Translations under genes and position numbers: made by a program | Notes under the pieces: generated by a model | Told to the model about the DNA's origin: nothing | The model's input: the letters and a program-made list of their open reading frames with translations, nothing else | The model's database searches: none | Shown: in pieces, positions 11,228 to 23,328 of the stretch | How positions within the stretch are numbered: position 1 is the stretch's first letter | Layout of the letters: each line of letters opens with the position of its first letter | Assembly: GCA_958510825.1 (NCBI GenBank) | Contig: OY294044.1 | Coordinates: 71,374,095 to 71,438,094, forward strand | DNA: 64,000 nt | Direction of reading: 5' to 3' | DNA from: Brachypterus glaber | Taxonomy: Eukaryota; Arthropoda; Insecta; Coleoptera; Kateretidae

Positions 11228-11899
11228 TAAACCTTTACCCCTATAGTATGTGTAATTAATGAATGGTCCCTAATAACCCTTAATAAACCATTATATTCAG
11301 AAATAATGAACACTTGATCGTCTCTGAACACGGTATAATTTTAGTGCTAAAATGCTGTTTTTTAGATTCGTACTTATTCGTATTTAAGCCAAAAATAATT
11401 ATTAAGTGCTTAGAGTATTGGTCATATGTATGACATCCAAACTAATTATTTTTATACTATTCACAGCATAGCTGTTTTTTTTTATTTTTCCTTTTTTCAG
11501 TATTCAATTTTTAAATAATTTTTTTTTTTAAGTTTTTGGGATCATGCAATATAGTATATAATAGAATGCGTAGCATTACATATCTTCAGGACTTGTTTTT
11601 AGATAAGTCTATTTTTCAGTAGAAGGGCGCTTATGTTAAAGAGTTAAATAAAAAGCGATGCAGTGAAACAAGCTGCGTACTTTTCCAGTCTACAATTCGG
11701 TTGGATTTGTTAAAATGTGCTGATATTAAAGATCCGAACTTAATTTGAAATTAATTCAGTACAATTATAATTATTAAAACTTTTCAAATGAAGGTAATAT
11801 CAGTTTTAACGTTGAGCTTCTATGAGACTTCTACAAACAGATTAGATTCACGATTTTGTTTTATTTTGATTGTATTTCTGCATTATACATTGTATAATA
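11228..11899. other. Spacer with solo 3'-end motif
   Basis: No gene. At about 11560-11600 AATGCGTAGCATT and ACATATCTTCAGG match the 3' terminus of the 33.2/50.2-kb element family, so a degenerate copy or solo end lies here. Confidence 0.5.
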
Positions 11900-11901
11900 T
11901 A

Positions 11902-12602
11902 CAGACCGTGTCAAAGATCCGCGCCCCTTTAACTTTTGAACGGCTTAAGATATCAACTTGAAATTTTAAACACTTAAATAACATAACTCAAATATTTTTT
12001 TGGTGTATATTTGGTGTACAATGATAGCACGGGAACAAGGAAGTACATTTTTTTTAAAGAAAAGAGAGGTAGTTTTAAAGTTTATAAATTTCTTTATTTG
12101 CCAATATATTTTTTTATTTTTGTCGGAGCAAGTTTTGGAGTTTAAAATAGGGTTAAACATGGAAATTTTAATCAACATTTCTTTAAAAAAATCAAACAAT
12201 TTTTGAAAAATGATTTACTTAATGATGAAAATACATTAATTATACTTTTAAACTAATTTTAAATAATATAATAAAAAATTAATAAAATAAATCTTAAAAA
12301 ATCGCAACTTTAGCAAAAAAAAATAAAAAATGAAAACCTTAAAAAAATGATTAAAAAATTAAAAAATATATGGTCGAATAGAGAATTTTATAAGCTTGAA
12401 AATGAAGTATCACACGAACCCTTTTCCATTAAAGCAAATGTTTGTCTTGTCCTTGTCCCTCTGTCTCCATTATGTCCCCTAAACATATCAAATATACACC
12501 AAAAATTTATTTTGGGTTATTTTGTTTAGGTGTTCCAAACTTTAAATTGATATCTTAAGCCGTTCAAAAGTTAAAGGGGGGACGGTCTTTTAACACGTTC
12601 TC
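11902..12602. mobile_element. TA-flanked element with long inverted ends
   Basis: Inverted ends of roughly 100 bp: left CCGTGTCAAAGAT then CCCCTTTAACTTTTGAACGG and CTTAAGATATCAA; right mirrored TTGATATCTTAAG, CCGTTCAAAAGTTAAAGGGG and CTTTTAACACG. TA lies at both borders (11900-11901, 12603-12604). The frames at 11966-12199 and 12000-12206 are shadows of A/T-rich arms. Motifs such as GAATAGAGAATTTTATAAG and the phrase GTTCAAAAGTTAAAGGGG recur near 52.25 and 48.6 kb, so this is one member of a family also seen in the 47.6-50.2 kb complex. Probably a Tc1/mariner-type non-autonomous element. Confidence 0.65.
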
Positions 12603-12914
12603 TACACTACTTAATGAGTAACTGTAACTTTTTTACTATACTTAATAGTTTACCTACAATGTAATATATTACATACTATTACATACATTCAGCGATAAAA
12701 TTTTGTTTTATGAAGCTTGTGTTTGTATTTATTATACTATTATTTCGTATATGTTTTAACTAAATGTTCTCGTTTATAACACAAAAATCAATAAATTGGT
12801 CAATATAACAAGTTCAACGGCAGCCATTTTTAAAAGATAAAAATCTACGTGTTATAATCTTAGCGGTAGAGTACCAGTCATATGTACAATTGCGGGGATT
12901 GATTGAATTCTATA

Positions 12915-13500
12915 GTAGGATAAGTGAAGGAGAGATGGAACGCATTTTGAAAAACGAAATATAACTCTTTATTGGGTACTGTTACATTAATATAATAATA
13001 AAGGCTCATAACAACATTCTTTAGTAAAAATTTGACATAAATAAAACTAAAAATATATCACATTTGATCAAAAATAAAAAATAATAAGTGCAACTATACA
13101 AAAGTCCATCTCTCCTCTATAGTATAGGAGAGACGGAACTGGTCTATGAGGAGAGATGGACAAATATTAATTCAAATCTATTTTTGCCTTGGGCTCGTGC
13201 AACCAGCGGCCACATATAAATTTTTCTCTCTTAACCAAGGCATCAAACGATTTATTTTATAAAGATTATTGGCCCTGATTGTTCTTAACAATGTGGTTTT
13301 AGGAATGTTAAAGCTCCAGTTTCAACAAACGCTTAATAATCGCTTATTTCTTGTCCGAACGTGACTAAACGAATACCGTTGAGTAATGTGCCAAAACGAA
13401 AATGGTCTTTGCCGAGAAAACGTCATCTGTTCAATAACTTGAAAATTATGAACAGTGGTCCGTCTCTACTACCGGTCCAACTGTCCTCCACTTACCCTAC
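12915..13500. mobile_element. Non-autonomous element with GGAGAGATGG-type inverted ends
   Basis: The left end GTAGGATAAGTGAAGGAGAG and the right end, reverse-complemented, GTAGGGTAAGTGGAGGACAG are imperfect inverted repeats of about 25 bp. The internal phrase GGAGAGACGGAAC / GGAGAGATGGAC recurs at 13120-13170. No protein and no unambiguous target duplication were found, so the superfamily is open. Confidence 0.55.
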
Positions 13501-14374
13501 ATGGAGTCCAACTGCCAGTAGTATCATCTCGTAAATTTTTGTGAAGTTTTAAATGTGGCCGTTGCTCATATATTTTTCAAAAACTTTCCGCTATTCAGTA
13601 GATAAACAGTCATTTTACTTATTTAAAATGGCTGCAAACTGCAACCTGCAGAAAACGCGGTATTTATCATGAAGTTTTGGATTTTTTTTCATAAATTATT
13701 TATTTATTTTAATAATACCAGTTGTTGATTTATTTGCATTAAAAAAAATCTGTAACAAAATTATATGTTGTTTTGTTTTAAATTATATATTTTAATAAGC
13801 TTTACCTCAAAGTTTGAGACCTGAAGCAACCTCGTATTTAAAAATTTTCCGTACAGACTAAAAAACAGATAAATAATTAGTATTTTTCCAAATAACAGAG
13901 AAACAAAAAAAAGCAATAATGTTTTTTCAGAATTGTTTTTTTTTAATTTACTTTCCAACTTTAACTGTTAACAGTAAAAACATGTTATAAAAGGAAAAAG
14001 TAATAAAATAAAATAATAATAATTCTTACTTGCATAGTAAGTTTTAAAGGTCATACTTAAAATTTTTATCAGGAAAATCTGAAATAAAGTAGGTAAAGTT
14101 ATTAACCTGGCGATGAAATGTCGCTTAAGCTTAAGAGAAGAAAAGCGCTTTTGTAAGAAGTTCTTAGATTTATGAGAAAAAAAAGGTAACGAACAATATG
14201 GCACGCTAAGATTATCTACTGGGTAACAGGCTCACTTCTGATTATCTTATGTTGCAAATTTGGTAATATTTTTTTCAAGAATATCTAAATTTATTACTAA
14301 AACTTGGTTTAAAATTTACCTATATAAAGAATATGTAAACTACAATAATATGTTAAATGAGTATTTACACATTA
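13501..14374. other. AT-rich spacer, no feature seen
   Basis: Only short A/T-rich reading frames rich in F, K, I and N, with no motif. No repeat boundary recognised. Confidence 0.6.
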
Positions 14375-14574
14375 ATTGTTTGTTTGTTTGTTTTTTTAAC
14401 ATCTTACTATTCTACTTAATTAAGCATCCCCTAAGTCCAGGACTTGTGTGGGCTAGTAGCAATTATTAATTAACTGAAAAAGGCAATTGGCGCCAGTGAG
14501 TTTTGAACTCACGATCATTAGCTCAGTGTCAATGCTATATTGATGCCTTAGACCGCTGAGCTAAATCTCCCCTT
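14375..14574 (-). mobile_element. tRNA-derived SINE, copy 2
   Basis: On the minus strand the head starts GGGGAGATTTAGCTCAGCGG (A-box-like) and has a T-arm GTGAG-TTCAAAA-CTCAC. It is followed by TGGCGCCA, CCTTTTTCAGTTAAT and then the tail CTAGCCCACACAAGTCCTGG shared with the 2462-2713 SINE. The 3' end is AAAAAAACAAACAAACAAAC. The acceptor stem is not complementary, which rules out a working tRNA. The two SINEs share a tail but carry different tRNA-like heads. Confidence 0.8.
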
Positions 14575-14900
14575 ACTGTAATATTACACAAAAAATATCT
14601 ATTAATACATTGCGACACCTTACCAGTGATTTCATGTAAATTAAATAAACTATTGTGTATTTTTAAAAAAAAATTACATGTATTTTACGTTAAATTACAT
14701 AACTTTTTAAGAGAGCTACCCCACTTCGATATGCTGCAAAATATGATCAGGACTTGACCGATTGCTTTTATAGAAATAAAATATCTAATCTAATCAAAAA
14801 AAAAACATTACGTGAGAAAAGAAGATAAATAATGTGTTTTTTTATCTAAATATTAACTGATCAATTTAATTGATAGGATTTTAAAATTAACCTTTATCCA
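14575..14900. other. AT-rich spacer, no feature seen
   Basis: No gene or repeat boundary recognised. Confidence 0.6.
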
Positions 14901-15028
14901 ATGGATTTATATATTTCAATACTGGATATTAAAATTATAAAATATTTTTTGTAAAAGCAGCAAAACTCATCTAAAGCTGTCAAATCAAGAGCTTTCCCAT
15001 TTTTCACCTCCGCGCGTAAAATGCATTT

Positions 15029-15480
15029 TTTTATTATCAGATTCACTTTCAGCAACCATAAAAACCTTAGTATACCAATTTCCACAAAAACTACCCTCTG
15101 CCCCTTTGGGGGTGAAGTTAAAATTTTGTATAATAGATTCCCTTTTAACAACCTCAAAAACCCCAATATACCAATTTTCACGAAAACTACTCCTTACCCC
15201 TCAGGGGTGGATTTAGAATATTTTTATTATCAGATTCACTTTCAGCACCCTCAAAAACCCCAATACACCAGTTTTTACGAAAACTGAAATAAGGAAAAAA
15301 ATGTTATCAGATTTATATTCGTCGACCACAAAAACCCTATATACCAATCTTCACGAAAATATTGAAAATATTTAAAAATATTTACCCCCCGCCCCCGTGG
15401 GGGTGGAGTTAAAAAATTTTTATTATCAGATCCAATTTCAGCAACCTTCAAAACCCCTCTCAATTTTTAAATTTTTTGTA
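15029..15480. repeat. Degenerate tandem repeat, unit about 85-110 bp, with retroelement-like tail
   Basis: About five diverged units begin near 15029, 15121, 15214, 15297 and 15410. Each has a version of TTTTTATTATCAGATTCAC, TTTCAGCAACC, AAAAACCCCAATATACCAA and a C/G-rich CCCCTNNGGGGGTG palindrome. The array runs directly into 15520-15670, where CCAAATTTTAAGTCTCTAG, AAGTTATCGTGCCCAC and repeated CGACCGACC follow. The same order in shorter form is at 3120-3340. The reading frames here merely reflect the repeat. Confidence 0.7.
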
Positions 15481-15519
15481 AAAAAATGTATTTTTCCCCA
15501 TTTGCCGCACACCAATGTT

Positions 15520-15672
15520 CACCAAAAACAATCCCGAGCGAGAACTTTTGGTAACATACCTGTGTGCCAAATTTTAAGTCTCTAGCTTAAAGCGTTCTTA
15601 AGTTATCGTGCCCACAAGATTTCCCGGACAGACCGCTCGACCGACCGACCGACCGATCGACCGAGCGACAAT
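15520..15672 (+). repeat. Tail segment with (GACC)n microsatellite
   Basis: AACAATCCCGAGCGAGAAC, CCAAATTTTAAGTCTCTAG and GTTATCGTG precede the simple repeat CGACCGACCGACCGACC (about 15636-15665). Related to 3120-3340. It resembles 3' ends of insect non-LTR elements, where short tandem repeats are common, but that is inference. Confidence 0.55.
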
Positions 15673-17100
15673 TTTTTTTTTGCTCGAAATTGATTTATAT
15701 CGACATAAAACGTCATAAAACCCAAAAATACACAAATAAAATTTTTCAAAATTTTTGCACCAATACAAGGCTTTCCGAAATTTAAAAAAATTTCAAAATG
15801 GGAAAGCAAAACACCTGTTTCACATAATGCTATACAGTTTTTATCGTTTTCCTCAAAATGCTTTCAGGTGGACTTAACCCCCTTCTTGCATGAAAACATT
15901 CAAATAACAGGAGCTCTTTTCAAATTGAGTTAGCCTACCTTAACATAGATGTGTCCAGGAAGGTTATACGTACCAAATGGTTTAAGATTAAGAAATAAAT
16001 ATAAATAAATAAATATATATATATAATATACATATATGTATAACCCCTACATATTATTTTTCTTAAAAGCGCCTCTGCAAGATTCATCATTATTTAAACC
16101 TTAAATTATTCGAAGTGCAGAAGAGTATACCAAATTTTTAAAGTGACTAAAATTTGGAAAAATGTACTGTTTTTAAAGTACCAGTGAGTTAAGGTAATAT
16201 TTAACCTTCAAGGAGTTAAAATTAATAAAGTAGGTAGTAAAAGAAAGTAATTATCCCCTTATACTAATAGAAAAAAAAATCATACATCTATTTTAAGTTT
16301 TTTTTTGTATTTTTTTATGTTCCTTTCGTAAGATTTGTTTGTGGCTGACAAAAGAAGAAACAAATTAAAATAACAGCAGTGATAATTTTTCCCTAGATGA
16401 CAGTTGTCGGTGAAATACGGCCCAGCTCTTTTTCCCCTTGCTTGACACCGACAAAACTTGTAGAGAAAATTTCGTTTCTCAAGAATTTATGTTAGATGCT
16501 AAATATTTTTATTTAACGAGAAATACAAGAGAAAGTTAATTTTAGGTAATATTTATGTATGAAAACTTTTATTAATTGTTATAATTAGTACTTTTAGTAT
16601 ACGGTTTTAACTTTAAAGGGGTGATGCTACATAATGTATTGTATATTGTATACAAGTATGAAATAAATTGAAGAAAGATAGGTCCTTAATGTCTCCTAAG
16701 GGATCCCCCGACTCGAGATCTCTATAAAGGGGTGTATCTAGCTTGGAACCAATTTTTAATGGTTTTGTTGTAAAATTACTAAAAAAGTTACTAAACAACG
16801 CATTTCAACGTGGCAAAAAGTAAACGCGCTTTTGCAGGCCTAAAAGCATTTGTTATATCCCATATTTTTAATCAATCATACATTGCAAAAAATGGGGGTT
16901 AAACTTAAGATTATATTATAAAATTCATTGATAATTGTCTAGTTTTAGTATAGTACTTTACTATTGTATACTTTTTTAAGCACGTTCAAGTATATGGTAC
17001 ATTTAAAAATTACAACAGTATTTTAATTTTATACTATGAAATTCTGCAAAATTTAACTATTTCATTTAAATTCTGATACCGACAGCCGGTAATTAAGTTG
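15673..17100. other. Spacer with AT microsatellite
   Basis: No gene. A short (AT)n/(AAAT)n tract lies at about 15990-16035. TTTAAAGGGGTGATGCTAC at about 16610 resembles a phrase at 6230 (AAAGGGGTTATGCTATAGG), probably a shared degenerate repeat. Confidence 0.5.
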
Positions 17101-17110
17101 CAGGAAATAT

Positions 17111-17918
17111 ATTTTTCCTACGATCCTCTATGAAAATGACATTTATCACACTCTTTTGTTCTTTAGAAAACGCCTCATATCGCACTAGTTTGATATTTTT
17201 ATATCACACTAGTGTGATATTTATGTATGGAGGTTTGCTTAATTTTATTTAGATATTTACCTCGTAGATTCTATGAATTTTATTCACCTTGTTTTATAAA
17301 CCATTTTCCACCTTCCACTACCAAATATTTCTGTTTTTCATGTCAAAAATAGAAACTATAGTTATAACGTTACTATTTTGACCATTACTGTCTAGTCTAA
17401 ACAGTCTAGATCTTATAAAAATTACTTAATTTTTTATTTAGTTACCTTACATTACATAAAAAATATCAAAATACACAGTATTTTTCTTATGAAATGTAAA
17501 ACAGTACAATTTTACTGTCTTATATGGCAGCGTAACCACAGAAATCTAATTTAATAAGTAAACTCAAGTTTGCATTTATTTAGGAATAGGCAACCCATTA
17601 AACAGCTATGTATTGTATTAAATATAAAACCAAGAAAACTATAGCGAAATGACAATCATATTTCCTGTTTGACATACCTACATATATAAATTTGTATGCT
17701 CTTTATAATTATTTTGTGCTTTGCTTTTCTTAAAAATTAATAAAAATTAGAAAATTTTAAAATCAGAAACTTCATATTTTTTTGGGATCGTATGAAAAAT
17801 AGTGTACATAACTCGTTGGAAAGTGTATTTCATACACTCGTGGGGTTTCCTCATTCGCCTAGCGGCTCGTTCGTAAACCTTCCCACTCGCGTGAAATACA
17901 CTTTCCACACTAGTTATA
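17111..17918 (+). repeat. Hairpin-ended dispersed repeat, copy 1
   Basis: Homologous over about 800 bp, same orientation, to 45762-46588. The left end is TTTTTCCTACGATCCTC. A short palindromic region follows (CACTAGTTTGATAT and ATATCACACTAGTGTGATAT at 17183-17213). An inverted match to the left end, GGGATCGTATGAAAAA, occurs at 17783-17798, and a large hairpin (17810-17915) closes the element. No transposase was recognised. Confidence 0.75.
17810..17915. repeat. Terminal hairpin H1
   Basis: Arm AACTCGTTGGAAAGTGTATT (17810-17829) pairs with 17892-17915 (TGAAATACACTTTCC then ACACTAGTT). The centre contains CTAGCGGCTCGTTCG. It is bordered on the left by AAAAATAGTGTACAT. The second copy is at 46472-46585. 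Confidence 0.85.
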
Positions 17919-18227
17919 CCGGGTGGTTTAGGAAGGTGGTTCACCCCCCTTTACTTTTTTACTTTTTTATCTAGGATCGTGAAATTTGCAGGAGCTTTAT
18001 TATGTATAATTTAGAATTTTTTGACATGTATAGACACTTCCGGTTTCACTGGAAAAGAATGACATGACCTGTCAAAATGACAAATGACACATGCTTGTTC
18101 TCAGAATTGATTTCTGAATCAAAATATGTAAAAATATATCAGGATGTTCCATTTAAAAATCGAAAGTTCAATTCATTTCCGGCGAAACCGGAAGTGCCAA
18201 AAAATGTCTAACCCTAACGCACAATTA

Positions 18228-18640
18228 CACACTGATAAAATAATCGATCCTTTTTTTTACTTTTTTCTGTATTATTACTAATCAAAATTTTGGTATTATT
18301 TACCGATTGTTATTTTACTTAATACTGTAACATACTTTAAACTAGATCAATAATAAAACAACTACAACTTAAAGTATATCAAACTATGACTGTAATATAA
18401 TTTACCAAATGTTATAGTATTAATAAACACATGTTGCGTGGGTATCCAAATGTACCAGCCTGGTCTCTATATTAGTGTGACAACATTTTGTATACAATAC
18501 ACACATTGCAGTATTTAATATCACAAGTAAAGTATTAAATACCAATGGTGGCGATATAAATAAAAAATATCTATTAACAAATAACATTCAGTATTAAAAA
18601 TACAACGAAATTTGTAAATTTTCAGTGCGCAAATTTTTTT
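18228..18640. repeat. Dispersed repeat, copy 1 (inverted relative at 54 kb)
   Basis: Sequences such as TTTACCGATTGTTATTTTAC, ACTGTAACATAC, TATACAATACACACATTGCA and AATACCAATGGTGGCGATAT recur inverted at 53985-54350. Its left part also recurs in direct orientation at 54370-54490. The ends CACTGATAAAATAA and, reverse-complemented, CACTGAAAATTTAC are similar, suggesting a DNA-type MITE. Confidence 0.6.
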
Positions 18641-19780
18641 CTAGGTTTTTGGCAAATCATAAAATTAATATACAAAGAGTAGTAATTTTGTACCGTCAAT
18701 TTTAACATAGCTTAGAGCCCAAATAATTATAATTTTTTATATATTCTTTCTAGATATTTTAGCTTATGTTTTTTTATTCCTTTTCAAATTAGGGAATGTC
18801 TTAAAATAAACAAAAGGAACTTCAGTAAATGTTTTGTCATTGGCAAGAAAGCAGATTTATCACTTTTAATTAGTAATTTATTACCTTCAAGGGTTAACGT
18901 GGAGTCAAGCGGTTAATCCATTTCCTAGTAGCTTTGGAAAAGATGCGCTTTCCTAAATGGGCTAATACACGTTTAAAATTAAATTAAATTTTACTTTCTA
19001 AAATCTAAAAAAAAAATACATGTTTAAGTTTTTTAGTTTTGCTCAAAATATGAAAGGACAAGACTGGATAATATTTTGTTCCTTTACTGTGAAGCTGTAA
19101 AATTTGAATAAAGAAAGTATAAAATATGGATGCTGGCAAATAATTTAAGGATAATATTTCATATCATTTTTGGGTTTAAAACGAAAGTTATCCGCAACAT
19201 AGTCAAATGCTCTGCTGAGATCACATCCCTCATAACTACAATACACAATATTTTGAATGGCACCCTAAATATTGTGATAGGTCATTTCTTTAAGTATGCA
19301 ACTATCAACTAAAAAAAATTGTAGATATTTTGTTCAAATTTATCAAATTTTTAATACATTTTTTTTTATTAATTTTGTAAATTTTGCTCGAAAATGTACA
19401 AATAATGAATACAAGGTTTATTATCATTTTATAAGGACAAATTAATTATCAATTTCATTTCTGTTTAAAATTTTATACCCCCACTCTTCCCCTAGCGCCG
19501 CCTTATCCAGCAAATAATAAAAAATATTGCAAATAATAGTTTTTTTTTTGTATGATATGCACAATGTGTATTGCACATTTCAAATTTGAAGTTTATATCT
19601 CATCGCATTTAAAAGTTACGGAGGGTAAACCATTTAAAAGAATAACCCAGTATAGTGTGCGTCGGTAATAATAAATAAAACCCTTAAAAATATAAAATTA
19701 TTTGGATTTATTTCAGAATTTCAAAAATATTTAAATGCCACTATATTATGTTTATTAATATGTTTAAGACGGGGGGGTAG
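18641..19780. other. AT-rich spacer, no feature seen
   Basis: Short frames only, including one at 19130-19312 with no recognisable motif. Confidence 0.5.
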
Positions 19781-19786
19781 AGGGCT

Positions 19787-20510
19787 GAAACCCCAAACGA
19801 AAAAAGCCGTTACGAAAAAAACTTTTACGAAAAAAACCGTTACGAAAAAGTGTCCCAAAATATATGACACTCGCATTGAGTTCTCGGCTGGGATCATTGT
19901 TGATATCGTAAGCGTCACATAAATTTAACGTTCTCGGCTGGGATCATTGTTAAATACGTTTTACTGTACAAGTTAAGCAAAACCGCGATAACATTAATAT
20001 GTGACGCTTACGATATCAACAAAGTTATTGACTGCGATCATTGAGTTCTCGGCTGGGATCATTGAGTTCTCGGATTGGATAATTGAGTTCTCGTATGGGA
20101 TCATTGAGTTCTCGTATGGGATCATTGAGTTCTCGAATGTGATCATTGAGATGCTTACGATATCAACAAAGTTTCGGCTGGGATCATAGAGTTCTCGGCT
20201 GGGATCATAGAGTTCTCGGCTGGGATCATTGACTTCTCGACTGGGATCATTGAGTAGATTTCTGACCGATCTAAAGACTGAGGATTATGTTACGTACTTA
20301 AGTCATCATAAACCACTACTGTCGATTACGGAGAACGTAATATAATCTTCAGTCTTACACTCGTCTCAGTCACAAAAATCAACCAATTCAAAGGCAGTGG
20401 TGGAGTATCAATATATGAAAATAATGTAAAAAAAACCGTGTCTCGAAGTGGAGGCTTAAAACATATTAATGTTATCACGGTTTTGCTTTACTTGTACAGT
20501 AAAACGTTTT
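19787..20510. repeat. Foldback locus with 21-bp tandem repeats
   Basis: It begins with an array of TTACGAAAAAA-type motifs (19797-19855). A 46-bp inverted pair (19956-20001 and 20462-20507, two mismatches, containing ACTGTACAAGT and AACATTAATATG) encloses about ten units of GAGTTCTCGGCTGGGATCAT (20030-20262). The unit array is split by GCTTACGATATCAACAAAG, which occurs at 20004, at 20154 and inverted at about 19898. The frame reading IIEFSAGIIEFS is just the translated repeat. Confidence 0.85.
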
Positions 20511-20693
20511 GCAAATTTCTCAACGTAACCACCAAGTCACACAGACTCAAAAAATTTTGTATGTAATTCCCTCCTCACAATTTAATAACATATTCTGAAT
20601 GATGGGGGTAGGTATGCCAGATCACTTATAGAACGAAAAAAATAGAAGTCTAATAAAAGTCAATGATATTCTGGAAAGATAGACCAAGTTAAA

Positions 20694-20780
20694 ATGGCAG
20701 TTGGCGGTTGTGTAACACGTCAAGACGAAAATAGATGGACAAAAGAACTTTTAAAATTTGAGATACAGAGAAATATGTAA
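20694..20780 (+). pseudogene. Non-LTR retrotransposon reverse transcriptase C-terminal fragment
   Basis: The frame containing MAVGGCVTRQDENRWTKELL resembles the segment downstream of the reverse transcriptase core in RTE-like and related LINEs, where a W-A-G-H-V-A-R-x-D-D-x-R-W-T-K pattern is common. Here W and H are replaced, and a stop follows after 28 codons. In-frame codons upstream (GKIDQVK) fit the same family. It is too short and mutated to be active. The call rests on one motif. Confidence 0.5.
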
Positions 20781-20810
20781 AAAAAGTACTAGACGACCTC
20801 AAAAAATCCA

Positions 20811-21235
20811 CGTGGTACAACAAATTCCAACTTAATTGAAATTACAGTGATTTGTAATTGAAATTAACTGGGTAAAGTTCCAGGCATAAAAATTGTTTAC
20901 ATACACATACACATACACTGTTGTTTTTAATGTAGAATCTTACCTAGAAATGTTTTATCCTAGTCTAAATAAAGCTGGATTTTGAGAATTACCCAGTAGA
21001 GAATAAAATTTATAAATTACTGGTTTACAAAAATCACTGAGTTCGACTTTTAGAGTGTATTGACCCACAAAAGATTGTGCGGAATTGTTTAGTTTTTGCA
21101 ATTTCTCGAGTTCGAAAGGTATATTAATTAGCTTCCTAAAGTTGGTTTATTAAAATTGATGCTTAATCTAGAGAGCGGATGTACCACGTGGTACAACAAA
21201 TTCCAACAACGCTTAATTGAAATTGACTTCTGTTG
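20811..21235. repeat. Short direct repeat pair
   Basis: CCACGTGGTACAACAAATTC followed by CAAC and CTTAATTGAAATT occurs at about 20810-20843 and again at about 21184-21222. No other structure is evident between them. Confidence 0.6.
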
Positions 21236-22150
21236 GATGAAATTACATGGAAAACACAAATTTGTATTGCCAAGTATGACGATGCGGTAACACCGAGTTA
21301 ACGCTTCTCGCATTTGCATTTATTATATAATCTTGTTTTGTCTTGAGACGCGAGATCTAGATATCAAGGGAGTTTAGATAATGGCGATGAAAGCGATACA
21401 AGTTTTAAGATTACTAGACAGTTACTTTCCATACAAGTATAGTAGAAAAGTTGTAAAAACTGATTGAGGAAATTTACACAGCAATTTCCATCATATTTTT
21501 TTTAACCAAAGACCAGCAAGATGTTTTAAAAATGAAATGAGAATTTTGATAATATTTTGGGAAGAGAAAACGTTTCTTGCAAATTATTTTTTTTTATGGT
21601 CTTAGATTGTGATTTGATTACAAAAAGTTATAACCAAATATCGGTACGTCAGTTTAGTTCTATACAGTTGTATCTAGTAACTAGGTCAGTTCAATAACAC
21701 AACAATTGTTCTTAAGAAGAACCCACTCGTGCGTACTTTAAGAGTGGAAAGGCTTTATCCGCTTGTTCAATTTACATACTTTCAAGATACAAAAGTTTGG
21801 AAGTTAGGTACTGATATAATGGATTTTCGATATGCTTTAAATATACTTTGGTTATACATCTAGGGGACTTTTCGTTTCATAATTGGAAAAAAATAAACTT
21901 TTTATTTTTTGTTTTCTGAAAAAAATATTGTATTTATTGAACTGATGAGAAATAACTAAGAATTGAACTAGTTTTACAATACAAGAGTTTTTAAATTGAT
22001 ATAGGTAAAACTAATTATTAAATTTAAAACTTTTTAACCAGCTCCACAAAAGATTTGTAAATTATTTTAACTCACCTTATATTTAAAATATTTTTATTAT
22101 TTAGTTAAACGATTAAATTAATTAGAAATTGACAGTCCATAATAGTTATT
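21236..22150. other. AT-rich spacer, no feature seen
   Basis: No gene, RNA or bounded repeat recognised. Confidence 0.5.
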
Positions 22151-22160
22151 TATGTACCAA

Positions 22161-22216
22161 GGGTATTAAGTAGATGTGTATGCCCTATGGGAGCATAAAC
22201 ATCTATTAATACCCGC
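22161..22216. repeat. Hairpin H9
   Basis: GGGTATTAAGTAGATGTGTA pairs with TAAACATCTATTAATACCC around the centre CCCTATGGGAG. It shares the long-stem, GC-richer-centre plan of the other hairpins, with unrelated stem sequence. Confidence 0.7.
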
Positions 22217-22689
22217 GGTGCATACAAATTTTATGTCATACTAATTCGTTATTGCATCCACAATATAAATATTTAAAAAAATCTGAAAATTCAAACGCTG
22301 TATTATTATTATTAAAGAATTCGTTTTGTGTATAAGTTAATCAACTTTCACATTTACATCAAAATTATAAGAGTAATATTTTTTATATAAAATGGAACAA
22401 TGGAGAGGGAAAATATATAACTTACCTAGGGGGAAGTGAAGAAAAGCAATTAAAGATACTCTGCAAATGAAGGCAAGCTTGTCCAATTGGAATTTTATAC
22501 AAATATGTTTTTAAAAAAAAATGGAATATGAAAATGTCAAATAATCATTATCAAAATTTTCTGCGAAGAAGGAAGTAGATGCTCTCAACCTTCCATTTAA
22601 GAAGACAATATTCTCATCGGTTCTACCGCTTAATATTGTTAAAATAAATATTAATAAATAATAATAATAAAACTGTTTTTTTTGTCTTT

Positions 22690-22780
22690 ATGCCCGCGCG
22701 AGCCATAAAATGCACTTCATGCCCACGCGGGCCATAAAATGCACTTTATGCCCGCAAGGGCATAAAGTACACTATTATGT
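22690..22780. repeat. Short tandem/inverted cluster
   Basis: Three copies of ATGCCCGCGCGAGCC-like sequence alternate with ATAAAATGCACTTTATGCCC, forming overlapping inverted repeats that end in ATAAAGTACACTATTATG. Confidence 0.7.
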
Positions 22781-23245
22781 AGTTGGCAACTAAGCAATAA
22801 AAACACAATAATGAACTACGATGACATAAACATATTTACCTACTGCGCGTTTGTCAGTTAATATTCGAAAATGCAATATATACAAGATAAAAAAAGACTA
22901 TTTAAAATTACAAAATATTGATTACAGCATGTTTTTTTGCGCAAAACTTATATCCAAAAATGTAATAAAGTTTGATATTTTAATTAGTAATAGGTAAGTT
23001 AAGTTTTTGTTTGTGAGAAATAACCAAGATTTTTAATTAAAACTGTTGTTTTTTCAAGATTTGGCCTAGAGCCAAGCAAGTCTAAAACTTCGTTTCTTAA
23101 ACTGAATTAAATACTTTGTTTACTGTTTTCTCTCTTAGAAATATTTACATATCCCAAGAGAGCAATAAATATTTTCTTTTTTTATTTATAGGAAATATAA
23201 TTTTAGTTACTTATGGAGAGACCGTCAAACTCTCCCTACAATATA
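22781..23245. other. AT-rich spacer, no feature seen
   Basis: No supportable gene. Confidence 0.5.
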
Positions 23246-23328
23246 TTTTTTCTTCAAGCGTACTAAAATGTTCATATTTTATAACTGAATACACTAGTTA
23301 GAAGTGATCTATTTTTTTACAGTAAAAA

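Noticed and set aside
14489..14574. Minus-strand tRNA gene
   Set aside because: The T-arm is good, but GGGGAGA has no complementary 3' side; it is the head of a SINE.
15021..15287. 88-residue protein
   Set aside because: Repeating peptide arises from the degenerate 93-bp tandem; no start context or motif.
20001..20189. 62-residue repetitive protein
   Set aside because: IIEFS-type repeats are the translation of the 21-bp minisatellite.
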